Assembly: GCA_950295325.1 (NCBI GenBank)
Contig: OX485806.1
Location: 14,076,001-14,140,000 of the forward strand
Origin: Polytrichum commune
Taxonomy: Eukaryota > Streptophyta > Polytrichopsida > Polytrichales > Polytrichaceae
Direction of reading: 5' to 3'
Length of the DNA: 64,000 bases
The notes under the pieces were generated by a model that saw only the letters and a list, made by a program, of their open reading frames with translations, made no database searches and was not told the origin of the DNA. The stretch's first letter is position 1. Each line of letters starts with the position of its first letter. A program made the translations under genes and the position numbers. This document shows, in pieces, positions 49,570 to 61,179 of the stretch.

Positions 49570-50285
49570 CTAGGCAGTGGACTCTTCATACCACGTACAA
49601 ACTAATGTGAGTGTAAGAAGGGGTATAATGTGAGGCATCATGGTATATAGTTTGCATAAGGGAGAGGTATTGTTTTTCTCTAGTGTGTATATTGAAAATG
49701 GCTATCAAGAATTTTGAACTAAAGGTAGATGTACAAAAGGGGGCCTAAAGGTTTAGAGATTTTTTTGACAAATTAAACATGTTAGTTTCATCTAATTCAC
49801 ATTTTCATCCATTGTTGTCATATGGTAATAGTCCTTAGTGACTCCCTAGTCCATTCTTGTTGGGTTTCACATTTGGGTTATAAGACAAGCTAGAGTCTCT
49901 TGAAGTGCTCATGGGCTCCCTTGAATTTTGCTCTCTAGATTGCGGCTAAGTTATTATGCTCTTGTTTTTGTTTGTTTGATGCAATAATTGAGTTACATGC
50001 TATGAATGAAAAAAAGCTTCAATGACTTTCTCATTAGAAAGTGAACATGGATTTTACATGTAATGAAGGCATATTTGATTCATGATTTATATTTTGCATA
50101 TGTAGTGCAGGTATTTATCACATTAAATTGAAAAGCTTTGTATATATACATGAGTCCAATTTCTAGCCTACTGTTAGTACGTATTCATTTGGTTCTTTTT
50201 TACAAACTTCCCATATACATGAAGTTTAATTTCTTAGTGGACCACGCATGTCATTTTAGTTTCCAATAAAGAATCCACCCCCCAG
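49570..50285 (+). repeat. Family 3 repeat copy
   Basis: Begins AGTGGACTCTTCATACCACG and ends AATAAAGAATCCACCCCC, so both terminal motifs survive. It is the only family 3 copy in the genic half, and lies between FAAH and the F-box remnant. Confidence 0.65.
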
Positions 50286-50384
50286 GACTTAAATAAAGCT
50301 GTCATATTAGATAAGTAACCAAATTAGGCATGCTAACCTTATGTTACACCCTTAAGGAATCAAGATCTAGTGTTATTAGCTACA

Positions 50385-50770
50385 ATTATCCATAAGGTAA
50401 ACAACCCTTACTTGGTTACTATTCTTAATTGGACACCAATATTTGTGAGCTATGTGGTTAGGCGTGGCTCCAAGAACAGATACCAAAATGACATGTGTTT
50501 AAAAATGATTGGACTATATGCTCAAAATGTGATAAACATTATAGATTCACTAATCAACATAAAGGGAGGGGGGAGGCTATGTGAACATTTAACTAGCACA
50601 AGAATCTTCACTTAAATAATGAATAAGATATTCATATGAGCTCTAGAAATTATGAGGAAAGTGGCTACGGCCTCAATTTGGATATCGAGCAATCTCATAC
50701 TAATCATGTGTTCCATGTCCTAGGAAAAGTAGGCTAGTCAAAACAAGGTAACCATTCAAGTCTACCTTAT
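50385..50770 (+). mobile_element. Family-1 MITE copy
   Basis: CATAAGGTAAACAACCCTTA start, GGTTAGGCGTGGCTCCAAGA body, TTCAAGTCTACCTTATGCGG end: both terminal repeats are preserved. The remainder, 50,771-52,200, contains no recognised gene or element. Confidence 0.7.
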
Positions 50771-52204
50771 GCGGCTCCCGTGCATGTGATGGAGGTGCTT
50801 TAACTTGGGTTAGTTGATAAACCAAACAAGGGTTTGTATCTTGGTTGTGCGTTGAGGCCCTAAAAGCTTGGATGAAGCAATTATAAGGTAGCTAACCCAT
50901 TCTCAACCATTTAAGCAATTTAGAGTATTTTTGGTTTACGTATGATCCGAGACAAAAATTCCTCTTGTAGAGAAATAGAAACAAAAAGTCATTCATTTTT
51001 ATTTTTCAAAAATATTTATCGCAATAACCAAATTATTGTGAAATTTTCAATTATTGTGAAATTATTGTGCCACCCTCTTTCTGATTGATTGACCACAAAA
51101 CCGAGAATGCTTGAAACATGTAATCGATTATCGTGGCACCTAAATATGCTTGCAATCTAAACCTAGCTTTCAACTTAGCCACTGACATTTGGCTATGGTT
51201 TAGTTATCTATAACCGATAAAATAAGAGACTTTGCTTCTGTTGAGGAGGAGTAATAATACTACGGAATTGTTTCTCTTGTGAATTTTTTTTTTTTCGGAA
51301 AGATTCGTGAATATGGAAATTGCTACAAATTCCAAAGAGTAAAGTTTAGGGTTACACAAAGTCGATCTATAGGTTAACCCATAACTGCTCATCTCAATGC
51401 TACCCCTTGGCTATGACAATTGTTAAAAAACTCTTATGGGGATAATCAATCACAAGCCGCCAGCACATGAACTTTAACTTTGTTTGCCTAAAAAACATAG
51501 ATCTCATCTATGTCAGCATTACATGACCTTAATGAACAGTTAAATGGACTTGATCGAATATAGATGCCTTGACTTGAAGTTGGATTTTGATCATGACATG
51601 TCAACATTTGACAAATATTGAGATTGTGTTGCACGGAAATAGGTCAGCCTAAGTTGCAAAAATGAGATGGTGGTTGGGAATGGGTTGGCTACCATACACC
51701 TCTTTTGGGGTCGAGAGAGGTGAGGAGTGGAAGGGTGTGAGCGAATGAGTGAATTGCACATATCGCGAGACGTGGGGAAGTTCAACTTGCACTCAAAGCT
51801 CATTTGCTCTCATTTGTTGATGCAATATACATAGGAAGAGGCATGATGTATGATTGATTTTACCAATTTTACAAGTTGTTTGTTTTCTGTGATTCATTCA
51901 CACGAGTCTCCAATTAAAAGAGTGGAAAAGCATTTGTGCGACTAGGCTGCCAGTTTGTGAATTCCACAACCTTAGCTCATCAAAATAACAATCTTACCCA
52001 CTGCTCTATCTAAGCTCATCACTCCATGAATTAGAGATTGGGAGAAGTGAGCGAATGTGAACCTAAGCATGAGCCCTAAAATGTGGCAGTCTTTCCTTAG
52101 TTGATTTGATTTGATTTGATGGCTGTTTCTGTGGTCTTTGCAATGTTATTTGTGGACCTATGGAGACCAACATCCACTCGTGTGAGGATATAAGGTAATT
52201 GGGG

Positions 52205-52550
52205 TTAATTCAGTTGCTTATCTTAATTGGACACCAATATTGAGTGTTTGTGGTTAAGTGTGGATCTAAGAACAGACATAAAAAAGGCATCATGTGTTTC
52301 TTTGAAAAGATTGCACTACATGCTTAAAGTTTGATAACCACTGAAGGCTCACTTGTCAAGACAGTCAGGAGGAGGGGTATAAATGATCATTTAAGGAAAA
52401 CGAGGATCTTCTTGTATAAGTTATGCATAAAATATTCATACGAGCTCCAAAAATTATGAGGAAAATGGCTGCAGCCTCAATGTGAATTTGTTAACGATCT
52501 TCTTGTGTTGATCACACGTGTTTTATATCACAAAACATGATGCACATGAT
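52205..52550 (+). mobile_element. Family-1 MITE copy abutting the F-box remnant
   Basis: TTCAGTTGCTTATCTTAATT, GGACACCAATATTGAGTG and GAGCTCCAAAAATTATGAGG match the family. Its end lies about 20 bp before the F-box ATG. Confidence 0.65.
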
Positions 52551-52570
52551 ATTTTGAAACGTGAAATAGG

Positions 52571-52929
52571 ATGGCCACGTGCAAGTATGGGATCTTACCC
52601 GAGGGGGTGGTGGAGCAAATTTTAGTGTTGTTGCCACCACGAAGCTTGGCAAGGTGTCGCGCAGTATCAAAGCACTGGGACACACTCATTTCGTCAGGGC
52701 GGTTCATCAAGCTTCTGTGTTGTGCTCAAGACAAGAGCATGCACCAAATCGCGCCCATCGAGGTGAATTTTGTGCAAGGGCTTCTGACGGAGGAGGAGTT
52801 TCGCAAGCCATTTGCATTGAAAAAAAGCTCGTGGACCACCATTTGGGATCAACTCATTGCCAGCGTGTACTTATCTTAACATCAGCAACTCATGAACATC
52901 GTTCTTTCAAAATTATAGCGTATGAATGA
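52571..52929 (+). pseudogene. F-box protein fragment, frameshifted
   Basis: The frame opening at 52571 encodes 102 residues. An N-terminal F-box is clear: LPEGVVEQIL at residues 9-18, then PPRSLARCRAVSKHW and LISSGRFIKLL, matching the family pattern of LP-x-x-V-x-x-IL, a Leu-Pro-rich helix and the CR-x-V-x-K-x-W core that binds SKP1. The frame stops after IASVYLS at 52879. A plausible continuation (LILTSATHEHRSFKIIAYE) follows in another frame to 52929, which suggests a frameshift near 52,870 in a longer F-box/kelch-type gene. A family-1 MITE lies immediately upstream (52,205-52,550), so no native promoter is evident. It could alternatively be a short F-box-only protein. Confidence 0.65.
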
Positions 52930-54446
52930 CAAGATCTTCATCATATGTGATCACCAACATCAAACTTGGAGTGCAAAATGGTGGGCTATGATTGCTTGAG
53001 GACTTAGGATCAGCCTCTAACCCTAATTTGATGGGCTAGCTAGAGCCTGCAATTCAACTCGGCATAATGTTTGTGCAAGTTTTCAAGCTCCTTGCAACCA
53101 TTCAATCAACCACATGTTTATAAAGAGATGAGGGGTGTATTCTTTCTGGAAGAACTGCATTTTTGTTTTGACCCCAAAATCTGCTCAAGTGAGTGCACGT
53201 GGAGCCCTAAGTCAGGACAAGATTTTGTTTTACAGACAAAGAAGGCAACATTCAACAGGCAAGGATTCAACAGCCACATTCAGCGACTGCAAATGACTAA
53301 TTTCACACAGCCTGATTTCATGGTTATAATGTTGTGAACTATCACAACACACACTTGGTATTCTTTCTTCGCCCCCAAACTCTGATGCACATGACCAGAA
53401 TTCAAAACTCCCAAAACTCCGATGCCAAAATTGAATCATAGAATGGAAGCACGGCACCAGAATCCTCAATCCAATCTACTGAGGATATTATTCAGTAAAT
53501 TTGGGTCGTGTTGTGGAACATAAGGGTTTTGAAAAGAAAAAGAACAAGAAAAGGAAAGCAATGAAGCTGCAGTCCATATCAGTTGGACTTTGGATTACTC
53601 AGCCATAGGCAATACTGGAACTTCCAAATTACCTATTGGAACAAAAGGTCACTAATAAATCACTGGGCACCCCCTTTTCAACTACCTCTTGATAAGTGAG
53701 CTTCAAATGAAGCTTCCAATCAGGTTTTCTGTAAATCTAGACGTATGCATGAATTTTAGACATAATGAGATTGTATATATGCACTTGTATCGGCAGACCA
53801 TGTAATAAAAATGGTGGTAAGACATTAGATGTGGACTGCATCTCTTATTGTAGACCCATTTCAGTTACATGCAGATTGTGTTGTTGTAAAGAACACACAT
53901 CTGAAGTGAATGTTTGACCATTATATTGCTTCAAAAGTATGTATAATTCTGGGTTTCATCATATTCTGATAGTTTCCTCCCCAAAAAAAGTTGCTTTGCA
54001 ATGTGTATGTCTCAACATACCAAAAAATACTATCAAACGCATTATTAGTCTTTTGTCCATATTTACTTGTTTCATAATTTCCCACTCCTATGGAAGGAGT
54101 GCGTGTCCATTAATTGCAAGGACAGGCGCCATCAATCAAGTGCAATGGCCAGATTTCTTTACTGGACATCATAAGGTAGGTGAGGGATCATATCCCATAT
54201 TTCACCAACTTCATTGCCAAAGGGATTAATAAACCATGCCAACTTCCTAACTTAACAGGAGTCTCTGCAGGGGCCTTTGCAGCAGCGATTTTGTGGTCGC
54301 TAAGATAGTAAAATTCATGACATTAGAGCTATCCTAACTCAATGGAACTCAAGCATACACTGAAAACTTACCAAACATGGAAGATGATGTTGTATGCAAA
54401 ACAACCCACTCCCAACCAAAAGTCATGTTGAGTTTAAATACATGTG
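52930..54446. other. No intact gene recognised
   Basis: Frames at 53,071-53,337 and 53,230-53,469 (opposite strands) have no recognised motif. Part may be decayed 3' sequence of the F-box gene. A fragment similar to the intron 5 hairpin lies at about 54,340-54,420. Confidence 0.4.
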
Positions 54447-54805
54447 CCTTAGATGGATACTTTTCTCTATGCATCCACCTCTCATAGGATCTGAAACACT
54501 AGTGCAAGATGATTAGCGAATCCAAATCATGCCTGTTACCATTTGCCTCATAATTTTTGGAGCTCATGTAAATATCTTATTCATTATCAAAGTGAAGAAC
54601 TCTTGTACTCATTAAGTGGTCACATAGGTGCCCCCAATTATGTTGACAATTGACCCTAGCATGGTTAGCATGTTTTTGAGCACGTACACCCATCTCTTTT
54701 CAACACATGTCTTTTTGGTGTCCATTCTTAGGTCCACATCTAACCACATACCGCTCAAACATAGGTGTCCAGATTATTGTTCTGTTCAATTTAGGCACGT
54801 CTACC
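54447..54805 (-). mobile_element. Family-1 MITE copy 3' of the propeller gene
   Basis: ACATGTGCCTTAGATGGATA at one end and TTTAGGCACGTCTACCATAG at the other are inverse terminal repeats. It sits about 280 bp beyond the propeller-gene stop codon. Confidence 0.75.
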
Positions 54806-55084
54806 ATAGAGGATAACTCTATTTGCAATTCAACATTATAGGTTCCTGCACCAGGTTTACCAATCAAAGAAACGACTCTGATAAATTCTCAATGATTACA
54901 AGTTAAAAGCTACCCTGCCATATCTAACCCAGAATTCATTTAAGGATGCCTCTTTGCTTCCAATACACTGAGATGTAAAATTACAATTATACCCTCTGTC
55001 TTTACAATACATTGAATCTACATGCCAATCCACCACAAGGAAAGGATGAAATACTTACACACTTTTATACAATCAGACAAAGCT

Positions 55085-58000
55085 TCACTCGTTGAACCTT
55101 CTCCAAGAACGGTAATTCTCTCCGTCACTGACTGCGAGCCCAATTCCCTGCTTCGAGGTTTCGTCACCCTCAAGTTTCCCGACTCCCAAGTAATACATTC
55201 GGAAGCTCCCATCGTCCATTGTCAACACGTACGGTGTTCCGACGATGATGTTATCCCAAACATTCTCCCCCACCCGTGCTTTTAGAATGGGGCCACCCGG
55301 TTCTGGTCCAGCTTCAGTATCCTTCTTCCACTTGAGGCCGTCGTCTGATGTTGCCAAGCCGATCCCAAACTCAAACTTGAAGTTTGAACCTTCATAAAAC
55401 ATTACGTAGCCGCCGCCACGGCTGGTGGCGGGAAGCACGTGACGGACCGAGACACCACCTTCATCCCACGACCCAGGCTCGCCCACCGACAAAATTTTCC
55501 CTCCCTTTTGCCATTCTTTTCCATCAACTGAAGTGGCCACCCCAGCCGAAAAGAATCCAAAGTTGTTCTGGCCGCCCGTTTCCCGTGTGTGGTATGTCAT
55601 CAGCCACCTTTTTACTTCCTCTTCTCCATCCCCTGGTTGCCCAACAAAGACTTTGTCACGATTGATGTCCTGCCTTTTGTGTGCTAGAAAACGTTATGTC
55701 AAATAAATGATTAATTAAAATGGTTGCAGCACTCTTGACACTTTCATCTAAGGTAGAAGGGTCTCAGATGGTTACTTGTTCCGACTAGCGGACTTCTCCT
55801 TCAATATGACACCCGCGATTACTACAAGATGGATACCAGATCCAAATTGAGGCCGTGGCCGCTGTCCTCATCAATATCTTGTTTCATTATCGAAGTGAGG
55901 ATTCTCGTGCTCACAAGGTGGTCATATAGATCTCCCCAACAATGCTGACTACTGAACCTAGAATGGTTATTATATTTTGAGCACACAATCCAATCCATTT
56001 TAGACACGTCTTTTTGGTATCCGTTCTTGGAGCCACACCAAAACACATACCACTCAAATATAGGTGTCCCATTGAGAGCAGTGATCAAATTAGGCATGTC
56101 TACCTTACCTCATTGTGCCATTCGGTAGAGATAGAGACCACTGTTGGACTGTTACACAGGTGAATGCATGACATCAATAATATAATCAAAGTCGATAATA
56201 ATGGTGGCAAAGAACCTACCCATGGGTATCAAAATTGTAATACCAGTCACATATTGATAGTTGGTGGGTATGTCAAGGTGAGAGAATCTTTGTATACCTG
56301 AGTTATTATTTGGGTCCATACCATGCTAAATCATATTGATACTACTGTGATATTAGGTTCTTGCATGGTACATAGACCCAAATGGTATCAAAAACACAAA
56401 TGCCACAAAATACCCATACCCTACTGGTATCAAAATATGTGAAATCTTCATCAAAGGTACCCAAATGGTTTCAGAAATAGACGATACCAGTGCAACAATG
56501 GTAGATAGATACCAAAAACTTCTGAATCCAGCGTTGTCTATGATGAGATACAATTGGACACTCTCTTACCAATGCAATCGCCACAAGTAAGTGCTTCCAT
56601 CAATTGCGATAACCCTAGCAGAAGAAAAAAGGTAGGCAAACGGGATGCAAATTGATGGCTCTGCTACAAATGCAATCGCCACAAGTGCACTTCCATCCAC
56701 AATTGCGATAAACCCTAGAAGAGACAAAAAGGTCGGAAAACATGACTCAAATTGATGGCTTTCTTACAAATGCTATTGCCATAAGTGAGTACTTCCATGA
56801 ATTACAATAAACCCTAGGAGGGTAAAAAACGTAGGAAAAAACATGACGCAAATTGATGGCTCTCTTACAAATGCAGTTGCCACGAGTAAGTGCCTTCATC
56901 AATTACGATAGACCCTAGCAGAGACAAAATGTGGGCAAACTTTAAAAATGGTAGTTTGTGAAGAGTGAAGATGGATTCAGAATTACCTTGTGGCGGCAAA
57001 ACCCTAGGCCACGACACACCATTCTGGTCCCACGTACCCTCTTCCCCAAGCTCTAGAATCGGTCCCTCCCTGTCCTCAAATGACAGCCCATCGCTCGAAG
57101 TCGCAGTTCCCGGACGCAGTCTCAATCCCCTGCCAAACAAACAAATAACTGCAAAAATCACTTCCTAGTTTTCAACTCAAGCAATAGGTATTCTCACAGC
57201 TTAGTCCAACTATCCGGGCCTCACCGACACTTCTTCACCTCCCCATAGCCACCACCGAAGCAGCACGATATGAATCATAGAGTCCTGTTGGCTTGTTTGC
57301 TTACATTTTCCTCTGCTAAGGTTTATGAAATTGATGGAAGCACTTACTTGTGGCAATTGCATTAGCAAGAAGCCAGCACTTCTGTCACATTTACCTAACT
57401 ACATATGTTATCTGCTAGGGTTTTCAACAATTCATGGAAACAACCAGTTCTGGCAATTACATTAGCAAGACAGCCAGCAATTGTGTCCCGTTGAAAACAA
57501 TTTTTTTCTGCTAGGGTTTATCACAATCAATGGAAACACTCACTTCTGGCACTTACATTAGCAAGAGATCCGATAATTTTGTCCCATTTGCATACAAATT
57601 TTCTCTCCTAGGCTTTCTCGCAGTTGATGAAACACTTACTTGTGGCAACCGCATTTATATAGACAGCCAGAAATTGTGTCACGTTTGCATGCATTTTTCC
57701 TCTGCTAGGGTTTATAGCAATTGATAGAGGCACTTACTTCTGGCAATCACATTAGTACGAGAGCCAGCAATCATGTCACGTTTGCCTCCACATATTCTGT
57801 GCTAGGGTTTACCACAATTGGTGGACGCACTTACTTGTGGAAATTGCAATAGTAAATGAGCCATAAATGGCATCACGTTTGCCGACACAGTTTCTCTTCT
57901 AGGGTTTATCACAATTGATGGATTCAGTCACTTGTGGCAAATGCATTTGCAAGCGAGCCATCAATTGTGTCACATTTAACTACATTTTTCTGCAATTGAT

Positions 58001-61000
58001 GGAAGCACTCACTTCTGGCAATTGCATTAGCAAGAGAGCCAGCATTTGTGTCAATTTTGCCTACATTTATTCTCTGCTAGAGTTTATCGCAATTGATGGA
58101 AACACTCACTCATGGCAATTGCATTTGCAAGAGGGTCATCAATTGTGTCACATTTGTCAACATTTTTCTGCAACTGATGGAAGCATTGGTGGCAATTGCA
58201 TAAGCAAGAGAGCCAGCAACTGTGTCAGGTTTGCCTACATTTTTCTCTACTAGGGTTTATCACAATTGATGGAAACACTCACTTGTGGCAAATTGCATTA
58301 GCAAGAGAGCCACCAATTGCGTCACCTTCACCTAACACTTTTCTGCAATTGATGGAAGCATTTATTCATGGCCATTCCATTAGCAAGAGAGCCACCGATC
58401 AAATACGCCAACTATGAGAAAACTACCAAGCGCACACACACTGACCGAAACTTCTTCTCCGAGATGCTGCCAGGCATCTTCGCCTCGTCATATCCGCCGC
58501 CGAAGTAGTACATTCGCCAAACCCTCGAGTCGGAGTCATAGAGAATGTCACTGACCCCCAAGTGCACGGCATCAAATGCGTCATAGTCGGCAGACGGGTC
58601 CATAATTGCACCGCCGTCTAGGTGCCCTTGGTAGCGATGAAATTGAAGCCCATCCTCACTGACCGCCATGCCTGTTCGGCCGGTAGGCAATGAAGCGTTG
58701 AAAGGCTCGACCTCCTTTGCCCACAAATTGGAGCCTCGGCCGTAGTAATACATGCGGTAACCCTGCTTGTTGCCTGCGAAATTTGGCACAACCACTGCCC
58801 CGGACAACAGCTTCCTATCCCACCAGTCGGAGTCCGGAGGTGCCGGCCCCAACACTAACCCTGTGTGCCGCCTGCTACAAACCCCAAAAAATCTCAAACA
58901 CATCAGAATCATCACAACCCTCTAAATTCATATATCGTTAATACTGATTTTAAATTGATTAAATCACATCAAACCAGAGCATTGAATCTTTGCATGCCAA
59001 ACACAGAGTTGCAATTTCAATCTCTTGCAATTTCTACATTAATAGTTGCAAGACTTAACCATCACTAATCTTGCGTGCCGCCTGCCACAAACCAAAAAAT
59101 CTCACACACATCAGATTATCACACCTTTCTAAATTCGTGTATCATCAACACTGATTTCACGTTGCTTCAATCACATAAGATTACAGCATTGAATCTTTGC
59201 CTACCAAACAAAGAGTTGCAATTTCAATCTCTTGCAACTTCTACATCTTCTAGTTGTAAGGTTTTAAGGGTTGAATTATGAATTGAATCACTCCTGAAAA
59301 AATGATTAGCTAAATGTTGACTTAGCATTCAAAAGATGTTGAAACCTGAAAAGTAATACGTATACACTGATTTCCCATCAAACTACACCATCGAATCCAT
59401 ACCTACCAAACATAGATTTGCAATTCCAATCTTTTGTTTCTATGTTTAATAGTTGCAAGACCCAAATCTCAAACACATCAGATCATCACGACCATCTAAA
59501 TTCATACACCATCGACACTAATTATTTTACATTGATTCAACCCAATCAACCTACAGCATTGAATCCATTTCCACCAAACATAGGATTGCAATACCGATCA
59601 CTTGTTTCTACATTTTATAGTTGCAAGACCTGACCATCACTAATCATGTGCACCATCTGCACAAACAAAAACTTAAACACACCAGATCATCTCAATGGTG
59701 ACCTCAAATATCATCAACATTGACTTCACAATCTTTCGATCACATCAAACTACAGATATTGGGTCTTTGTCTACAAAACATAGGGTTGCAACTCCAATCT
59801 CTAGGTTTCTACATTTTATAGTTGCAAGACCTAACCATCACTAACCCTGTGTGCTGCCGGAGCTACAACCAAATCTCACAAACCTCTAAATTCATATACC
59901 ATCAACACTGATTTCACATTGAGTCAATCACATCAAACTTACTGCATTGAATCCATGCCTACCAAACATAGAGTTGCAATTTCAATCTGTTATGTTTCGA
60001 CATTGTAAAGTTGCCAGACCTTATGGTTGGGTTATGAGTTGAAACACTGCTGAATGTATGATTAGCTAAATGTTGAGTTAGCATTCAAAAGATATTAAAC
60101 TGTGAACAGCGTGTATGGACAATGATTTCAAATTGATTCAACCACATCAACCTACAGCATTGAATCTTTGCCTACCAAACATAGGTTTTGCAAATTACGA
60201 TAATATGTTTCTACAATTTACAGTTGCCAGGCCTAGAAGGTTGAATTATGAGTTGTATCAATGCCAAACGAGTGATTAGCTAAATGTTGGGTTAGTATTC
60301 AAAACATATTAATCTCTGCAGGGTATGTATCAATACTGATTTCAAATTGATTCAATCACTTCAAACCACAGCATCGGATCCACGCCTACCACACATAGGG
60401 TTGCAATTTCAATCTACTCTTTCTACATTTCATAGTTGCAAGACCCACGAAGAGGTTGAAGTATAAATTGAGTCAATGCTGAATGATTGACAAGCTTGGT
60501 GTTGAGTTAGCAATCATAAGATGTTAAATCCCCTGAAGGGTATGTATCCACACTGACCCATCAACACTAAACACTGGTCACTTGCAATTTGAGATGATAA
60601 TCACATGGAACCTAACCCAACAGGTAGCTCGTAGCTCGAAAATTGGGTTACAAAATCTGAAAACCTGAAAACTTGAAAACCTCCGGAGAAAGATGAGACT
60701 GAAACCCGATGAGTATCATAAGAAAATGGCATCATCCCTTTACACGAATTTGGCTCAAATTCTCATCATCCTCTAATTCCTACGACTCTATGGCAATTCC
60801 AGGAAATGGCATATGATTGCAGAACCCACTTCACAACCTAGCTAGGTTTTCTTTGCATTTTACAAGGTGGAACTCTTTAAAGGAAATTTACCCTCCTCGA
60901 AATTCAGAGGAATCTGAACAGCAGAGCACCAAAAATAGTTAGTAATTTGACAAAACCTATCTTGTTGAGGCTCCGAGGTCATGTTGCAAGCTGGAAAAGA

Positions 61001-61135
61001 GAAATACAGGGGCCTCCGGTCGATTCTCGCCTTCTTCTTCTCCTTCTTCTGCTGCTGATTCTTCCCAAATCCTATCACTGCCTGAAACCAGCCTTGAGAG
61101 GAAAGGTTGACACAAGAATTCATGGACATTGACAT
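55085..61135 (-). CDS. Five-bladed beta-propeller protein, arabinanase/levansucrase/invertase (GH43/GH32-like) fold, 4 exons
   Basis: Exons in transcript order: 61135-60957, 58871-58446, 57129-56987, 55683-55085 (includes TAA stop). Phases match and give 448 residues. A propeller blade motif of the form A-x-S-x-DG-x-x-F/W recurs: AVSEDGLQF (about 129-137), ATSSDGLSF, ATSVDGKEW, ATSDDGLKW and a weaker AVSDGENYRSW near the C-terminus, which suggests five blades. Hydrophobic strands RMYYYGRG (99-106), RMYYFGGGYDEA (179-190), YVMFYEG (about 342) and FRMYYLGVG (about 410) accompany them. Plants have an uncharacterised conserved family of this type; substrate unknown, and I assign no catalytic residues. 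The first 59 residues are Ser-, Lys- and Gln-rich without a propeller motif and could be a plastid transit peptide (inference). The start has an in-frame TAA just upstream. Exon 2 could instead end 6 nt later at a weaker donor. Exon 1 is the least certain, being supported only by phase and a good donor. Confidence 0.82.
55750..56098 (-). mobile_element. Family-1 MITE copy in propeller-gene intron 3
   Basis: CTAAGGTAGAAGGGTCTCAG at one end and AAATTAGGCATGTCTACCTT at the other. The 91-codon frame here is the repeat translated. Confidence 0.75.
56150..56540 (+). repeat. Family 2 repeat copy in propeller-gene intron 3
   Basis: Same landmarks as in FAAH intron 6, including AAAATTGTAATACCAGTCAC and AGGTGAGAGAATCTTTGTAT. 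Confidence 0.7.
56570..56950 (-). repeat. Inverted part of the 96-bp intronic array, about four units
   Basis: Units read AATGCAATCGCCACAAGTAA, GTGCTTCCATCAATTGCGAT, AAACCCTAG and AAAAGGTAGGCAAAC, the reverse complement of the array at 57,300-58,390. They end about 40 bp beyond the exon 3 donor. Confidence 0.9.
57211..57285 (-). pseudogene. Degenerate partial duplicate of propeller exon 2
   Basis: On the minus strand this stretch (TGCTTCGGTGGTGGCTATGG, then GAGGTGAAGAAGTGTCGGT, preceded by GACTCTATGATTCATAT) aligns with the end of exon 2 around 58,480-58,550, which encodes DS-x(4)-WRMYYFGGGYDEAK. It has about 12 bp deleted, substitutions and no open frame. It lies in intron 2, about 80 bp upstream of exon 3. 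Confidence 0.6.
57300..58390 (+). repeat. 96-bp tandem array in propeller-gene intron 2, about twelve units
   Basis: Units contain CTGCTAGGGTTTATCACAAT, TGATGGAAACACTCACTTGT, GGCAATTGCATTAGCAAGAG, CCAGCAATTGTGTCACGTTT and GCCTACATTTT. Some units lack the CTCTGCTAGGG segment. The array nearly fills intron 2 between exon 2 and the exon 2 duplicate. Confidence 0.92.
58872..60560 (+). repeat. About 200-bp tandem array in propeller-gene intron 1, eight units
   Basis: GAGTTGCAATTTCAATCTCT or variants occur near 59,008, 59,214, 59,415, 59,584, 59,783, 59,972, 60,184 and 60,399. Units also share CATCAACACTGATTTCA, AATCACATCAAAC, GCATTGAATCTTTGCCTACC and GTTGCAAGACCTA. The unit edge reaches into the acceptor and start of exon 2. 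Confidence 0.92.
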
Positions 61136-61179
61136 GGAGAAGCTCCTAACTTAAGTTATCTCTTCCAACACACTTCGTA

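Noticed and set aside
55384-55665. 93-codon plus-strand frame
   Set aside because: It is antisense to exon 4 of the propeller gene, whose frame carries the blade motifs.
57530-58417. Ser- and Cys-rich open frames of 64-112 codons
   Set aside because: They are translations of the 96-bp intronic tandem repeat, opposite to the gene.
57300-60560. CRISPR-like regular repeats
   Set aside because: Units are 96-200 bp, degenerate and continuous without unique spacers, and they lie in introns of a plant gene.
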